A stretch of DNA of 11,549 nt from Clostridia bacterium (GTDB lineage Bacteria > Bacillota_A > Clostridia > UBA1381). The stretch spans positions 1 through 11,549 of the forward strand of contig JAFZNF010000126.1 in assembly GCA_017553025.1 (NCBI GenBank), read 5' to 3'. Position numbers and translations under genes: made by a program. Every line of letters begins with the position of its first letter. Positions within the stretch are counted from its first letter, which is position 1. Positions 8,494 through 11,549 of this stretch are shown here, in pieces. Below the pieces are notes generated by a model, which saw only the letters and a program-made list of their open reading frames with translations, searched no databases and was not told the origin of the DNA.

Positions 8494-8760
8494 ATGAATA
8501 TCTATTATTCGCTTTTTGTGATTTTTTCGGCTGTTATTTTTTTCATCATCATTGTTTTTGCAATAAGGAAAGAGCACTATTCCTTTAAGCTCATTAAATC
8601 AGGAAATGACCCGAATATTGAGGCGCGTCTGCGTATTTTGATGCGTAAAAATCCACACTCGGAAATTGTGGTTTTAAATAGCTCTACCTTATCCGAAACA
8701 TCGGAAATCCTTAAAAAAATGGAGTATGATTTTCCGGAAATACATATTATTTCATACTAA
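8494..8760 (+). CDS. Small membrane-anchored protein of unknown function (88 aa)
   Basis: I do not recognise a named family. Residues about 5-24 form one hydrophobic helix (LFVIFSAVIFFIIIVFAI) followed by Arg25-Lys26, so by the positive-inside rule the helix is an N-terminal anchor with the rest in the cytoplasm. The soluble part, about 60 residues, reads IEARLRILMRKNPHSEIVV, then LNSSTLSETSEILKKM, then PEIHIISY at the very end. This helix-strand-helix-strand pattern resembles the opening of a GT-A fold glycosyltransferase (EIIVVDNGSTDET...), but it stops there: there is no DxD metal motif and no acceptor half, so an active transferase is excluded. The gene looks real: a good ribosome binding site, its own intergenic space, a strong terminator directly after the stop, and it is not a shadow of an opposite gene. 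It diverges from aconitase, with 117 bases between the two start codons. Confidence 0.75.
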   Translation: MNIYYSLFVIFSAVIFFIIIVFAIRKEHYSFKLIKSGNDPNIEARLRILMRKNPHSEIVVLNSSTLSETSEILKKMEYDFPEIHIISY

Positions 8761-8784
8761 AAAAGCCGTTTTAACGGCTTTTTA
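8759..8784. terminator. Bidirectional intrinsic terminator between the small gene and the Na/Pi gene
   Basis: AAAAGCCGTT (8761-8770), loop TT, AACGGCTTTT (8773-8782): a 10-bp stem with runs of A on the left and T on the right, so each strand gives a hairpin followed by U residues. It begins at the stop of the 88-residue gene and overlaps the stop codon of the converging Na/Pi gene (8782-8784), serving both. Confidence 0.9.
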
Positions 8785-10536
8785 TATCACATATTTATTG
8801 CTGTATTCATTATACAGTTCAAAAAATTTGTTTCTTCCCTCATTTTTGACCTGATTTAAATATTCGTGCGTTTCAAGAGAATTGTGTTTTTGCTCGAGTA
8901 TGCTTACGGCAATATTTGAACAGTGGTCTGCAACCCTCTCACAGTTTGTTATAATATCTGAAAGAACAAATCCGAATTCAATCGTACAAAGTCCGTCACG
9001 CAGGCGGTTTATATGATTGTCCTTTATGATGCGTTTTAAGTTATCTATTGTCTGCTCAAGAGGCTCAACACGTTTTGCAAGCTCACGGTCGTCCGTACAA
9101 AGGGCATTAACCGTAATTTTCAGAATTTCACAAATCGCATCAAACATAACATTTATTTCTTTCTCCGCATCTTTTGAAAACTGTATATTCTTTTTCGATA
9201 TTTCTCTTGCCGTAGATACAATATTTACAGCGTGGTCGGAAATTCGTTCTAAGTCCCCCACCACGTGCAGAAGATGTGTGACCGTTTTGCTGTCACGCTC
9301 AGATAACTTGCCGAGCGCAAGATGCACAAGATATGTGCTTATCTTATCCTCATAAGTATCTACAAGCTCTTCATTTTCTTCAATTTCTGCGGCGCTCTTT
9401 TCATCATACTCATACATAAGTCCGAGCGACATCAAAACCATAGTCTTTGAAATTTCTGCCATTTGGCGGACAAGCTCATTACATTTTTCAACCGCATACC
9501 CAGGTATGAGCAAAAATCTCTCATCTAAGGTGTCAAATACATCTGCCGCTTTCTTGTCCTTTTTATCCTTAACCGAATTTTTGGCAAGTTTTTCGAATTT
9601 ATCCGAAAACGGAAGAAGTATTACGGTTGCCGTAAGATTAAATACCGTATGGATTATCGCTATGTAAACAGCTCCTACAGTATCGGACATTATCGAAAAT
9701 CCGAAAATGCTATTGGCTATGTAAAATATCCCTGCTAAAACCGCAACGCTTATGAGCTTTATATGTATACACGCAGCAGCCACACGTTTTGCGTTTGTAT
9801 TTCCGTTTATTGCAGACAGCATCGGCGTAAGCGCCGCGCCGACATTTGCTCCCAATATAAGGGGCAGCGCCTCGGAAAAATTTATTGCACCCGTTATTGA
9901 AATCGCCTGCAAAACACCCACAGCGGCAGAGGAGGATTGTATGACCGCTGTTAACAGAAAGCCTGCCAAAATGCCCGTTACTGGGTTTGAAAACATTCCC
10001 AGAAGTCTTGCAAACAAGGGACTGTCCTTTAATCCCGACATTGAAGAAGACATAGTTTCCATTCCGAACATAAGTACGCTGAATCCCAGAAGAATTGAAC
10101 CTATATCTTTCTGTTTATCACGTTTTGCCGTAAAGCTCAAAATAATTCCTATCATAGCAAGAACAGGAGTAAAGGAGGAGGGTTTTAAAAGCCTCAAGAA
10201 AAAACTCTCCCCATTTATGCCTGAAAGACTCAAAATCCACGCCGTTACCGTCGTTCCAAGATTTGCGCCCATTATTATGCTTATCGTCTGTGACAGTTTC
10301 ATAATACCCGAGTTCACAAAGCCTACCAGCATAACAGTAGTCGCTCCCGAGCTTTGTATTACGGCTGTCACGCCTGCTCCCAAAAGAAAACCCAAAAACT
10401 TATTTGCGGTCAGTTTTTCAAGTATCATTTCCAGCTTACTGCCCGAAAGTTTTTTAAGTCCTTCTCCCATAATATCCATTCCGTAAAGGAACATCGCAAG
10501 TCCGCCAAACAGCGTCAAAACTGAAAAAAAGTCCAT
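8782..10536 (-). CDS. Na/Pi-cotransporter family membrane protein with C-terminal PhoU-like domain
   Basis: A 584-residue inner-membrane protein of the SLC34/NptA-related family (Na+-coupled phosphate transport in characterised members). The first ~315 residues are hydrophobic and contain two internal repeats: TAVIQSSGATTV (about 57-68) with GANLGTT (90-96), and TAVIQSSSAAVG (about 197-208) with GANVGAA (229-235). The paired QSS motifs are the substrate-site hallmark. After a Lys-rich linker (DKKDKKAAD, about 324-332) the last ~250 residues are helical and PhoU-like, with ERISDHA (430-436) and ERVADH (533-538), each resembling a PhoU metal-binding repeat. The longest frame begins with a TTG at 10548, but the ATG at 10534-10536 has GGAGG five bases upstream and is preferred. 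RNase J ends 13 bases upstream, so they are probably one operon. Phosphate is the likely substrate by family; many bacterial members are untested. Confidence 0.92.
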   Translation of the reverse strand: MDFFSVLTLFGGLAMFLYGMDIMGEGLKKLSGSKLEMILEKLTANKFLGFLLGAGVTAVIQSSGATTVMLVGFVNSGIMKLSQTISIIMGANLGTTVTAWILSLSGINGESFFLRLLKPSSFTPVLAMIGIILSFTAKRDKQKDIGSILLGFSVLMFGMETMSSSMSGLKDSPLFARLLGMFSNPVTGILAGFLLTAVIQSSSAAVGVLQAISITGAINFSEALPLILGANVGAALTPMLSAINGNTNAKRVAAACIHIKLISVAVLAGIFYIANSIFGFSIMSDTVGAVYIAIIHTVFNLTATVILLPFSDKFEKLAKNSVKDKKDKKAADVFDTLDERFLLIPGYAVEKCNELVRQMAEISKTMVLMSLGLMYEYDEKSAAEIEENEELVDTYEDKISTYLVHLALGKLSERDSKTVTHLLHVVGDLERISDHAVNIVSTAREISKKNIQFSKDAEKEINVMFDAICEILKITVNALCTDDRELAKRVEPLEQTIDNLKRIIKDNHINRLRDGLCTIEFGFVLSDIITNCERVADHCSNIAVSILEQKHNSLETHEYLNQVKNEGRNKFFELYNEYSNKYVI

Positions 10537-10541
10537 AAGTG

Positions 10542-10546
10542 CCTCC
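10542..10546 (-). promoter_or_regulatory. Ribosome binding site fixing the Na/Pi gene start
   Basis: GGAGG on the minus strand, five bases before the ATG at 10534-10536 and only three bases past the RNase J stop codon (10550-10552). The in-frame TTG at 10546-10548 overlaps this site and cannot be the start it serves. Confidence 0.8.
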
Positions 10547-10549
10547 AAC

Positions 10550-11549
10550 CTACACTTCCATAATAACAGGTATTATCATCGGTGTTCTGTTTGTTTCCTC
10601 ATAAATATATTTGTATATGCTGTTCTTTATAGATGTTTTTATTGTTGCCCAATCGCTTATATTTGCCCTTTTGCAAGCCTCAATGCGTTCTTTTGCTATA
10701 TCCTTTATACGCTGCATAAGGTCCTCTGACTCGCGTACATATACAAAGCCTCTTGATACAACATCAGGTCCTGAAACTATTTCCTTATTTTCTCTTGAAA
10801 TTGTCACAACCACAATTATAAGTCCGTCCTGCGCAAGAAGTTTTCTGTCGCGGAGCACAATATTGCCTACATCGCCTACGCCCAGACCGTCAACCAAAAT
10901 TCTGCCTGCCGTAACCATTCCCGTTACCTTTGCACTTTTTTGGTCGAGTTCCAAAACACTGCCGTTCTGGAGTACAAAAGTATTCTCAATTCCCATATTT
11001 TTTGCAAGATCCGCGTGCAGCATAAGATGCCGCCGTTCGCCGTGGACAGGTATAAAATACTTCGCTTTTGTAAGCGCAAGTATCATTTTCAGTTCCTCCT
11101 GACAGGCGTGACCTGAAACGTGAACGTCCGAAAGCGCCTTATAAATCACCTCTGCGCCTATTCTGAACAGCTCGTTTATGACATTTGACACACTTTTTTC
11201 GTTACCAGGTATGGGTGTTGCGGAAATTATTATTAAGTCATCCTTGGTAACTTCAACCTTTCTGTGGTCGGAAAATGCCATTCTTGTGAGTGCGCTCATA
11301 GGCTCACCCTGACTGCCCGTGGTTATAATAACGAGCTTATGCGGCGGATACTTATTTATTGTATCAAGCGGTATCAGTACGCCTTGAGGAACTTTTAAAT
11401 ATCCCAAAAGCAGAGAAATATCTATAATATTTTCCATGCTTCTTCCCGAAACTGCCACTTTCCTGCCGTTTTCTGCTGCTGCATCAATAATCTGCTGCAC
11501 TCTGTGCACATTTGATGCAAAGGTTGCTACAACTATTCTTTTTTTACAA
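10550..11549 (-). CDS. rnj: Ribonuclease J (N-terminal part outside the window)
   Basis: Cytoplasmic 5'-3' exo/endoribonuclease of the metallo-beta-lactamase/beta-CASP family, a main mRNA decay and rRNA processing enzyme in Bacillota. The frame is open to the window edge: the GTG at 11507-11509 is an internal valine within the conserved VVATFASNVHRVQQI, so the start is outside. About 333 residues are visible of roughly 555. Seen in order: TFASN (11510-11524), the GRSM stretch of the beta-CASP domain, TTGSQGEPMSAL, the metal/catalytic HVSGHA motif (His at 11108-11110) and PVHGE (His at 11042-11044), then the C-terminal domain ending in PMIIPVIMEV, the usual RNase J terminus. The residues after PVHGE are RRHL where I would expect YRHL or similar. 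The first Zn motif (HxHxDH) cannot be checked. The Na/Pi-PhoU gene follows after 13 bases. Confidence 0.95.
   Translation of the reverse strand, partial: CKKRIVVATFASNVHRVQQIIDAAAENGRKVAVSGRSMENIIDISLLLGYLKVPQGVLIPLDTINKYPPHKLVIITTGSQGEPMSALTRMAFSDHRKVEVTKDDLIIISATPIPGNEKSVSNVINELFRIGAEVIYKALSDVHVSGHACQEELKMILALTKAKYFIPVHGERRHLMLHADLAKNMGIENTFVLQNGSVLELDQKSAKVTGMVTAGRILVDGLGVGDVGNIVLRDRKLLAQDGLIIVVVTISRENKEIVSGPDVVSRGFVYVRESEDLMQRIKDIAKERIEACKRANISDWATIKTSIKNSIYKYIYEETNRTPMIIPVIMEV

Noticed and set aside
9752..10486. Long plus-strand open frame of 244 codons
   Set aside because: It is wholly antisense to the well-supported Na/Pi-PhoU gene, has no ribosome binding site, and its sequence is the complement of conserved transmembrane segments. 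It is a shadow.
11507..11509. GTG as the start of RNase J
   Set aside because: The frame is open upstream to the window edge and the residues before it (KRIVVATFASN) are conserved RNase J sequence, so this is an internal valine and the gene is cut by the window.

Overview
The window looks like chromosomal DNA of a low-GC, fermentative member of the Clostridia (Bacillota). The evidence is AT-rich intergenic DNA, strong AGGAGG-type ribosome binding sites, sigma-A-like promoters, a pta-ackA acetate operon, a MsmK/UgpC-type sugar ABC ATPase, RNase J and a single-chain Aquifex-type aconitase. The genus cannot be fixed from the sequence. No insertion sequence, phage gene, tRNA, rRNA or CRISPR array was seen, and gene-free stretches are all short (under 200 bases).

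Layout, left to right. Positions 1-645 (minus) hold the N-terminal 215 residues of a sugar ABC transporter ATPase, cut by the window edge, with its own promoter near 691-719. Positions 782-2854 (minus) encode a divergent elongation factor G-like GTPase in which the switch II histidine is tyrosine. Positions 3020-5224 (minus) are the pta-ackA operon, where the pta stop codon lies inside the ackA ribosome binding site. A 165-bp divergent region separates pta from galE (5390-6403, plus) and carries a good promoter for each. galE ends at a hairpin (6418-6441) shared with the converging aconitase gene (6445-8376, minus), which has a perfect TTGACA -35 promoter. Diverging from aconitase is a small gene (8494-8760, plus) for an 88-residue membrane-anchored protein. 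It ends at a second shared hairpin, which overlaps the stop codon of a Na/Pi-cotransporter-PhoU fusion protein (8782-10536, minus). That gene follows RNase J (10550 to the right edge, minus) by 13 bases, probably as one operon.

Together the genes suit a saccharolytic anaerobe: sugar uptake (ABC ATPase), UDP-galactose/UDP-glucose exchange (galE), acetyl-CoA to acetate with ATP gain (pta, ackA), a citrate/isocitrate step for biosynthesis (aconitase), phosphate or ion handling (Na/Pi-PhoU) and RNA turnover (RNase J). This is mostly ordinary housekeeping sequence. The items most worth a second look are the EF-G paralogue with altered GTPase switches, the small membrane protein resembling the first part of a glycosyltransferase fold without catalytic residues, and TTGTA(A)/TTACAA half-sites shared by the pta/galE and aconitase promoter regions. 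No clearly new multi-gene system was found. Most gene starts were set from ribosome binding sites, and several differ from the longest open frame.
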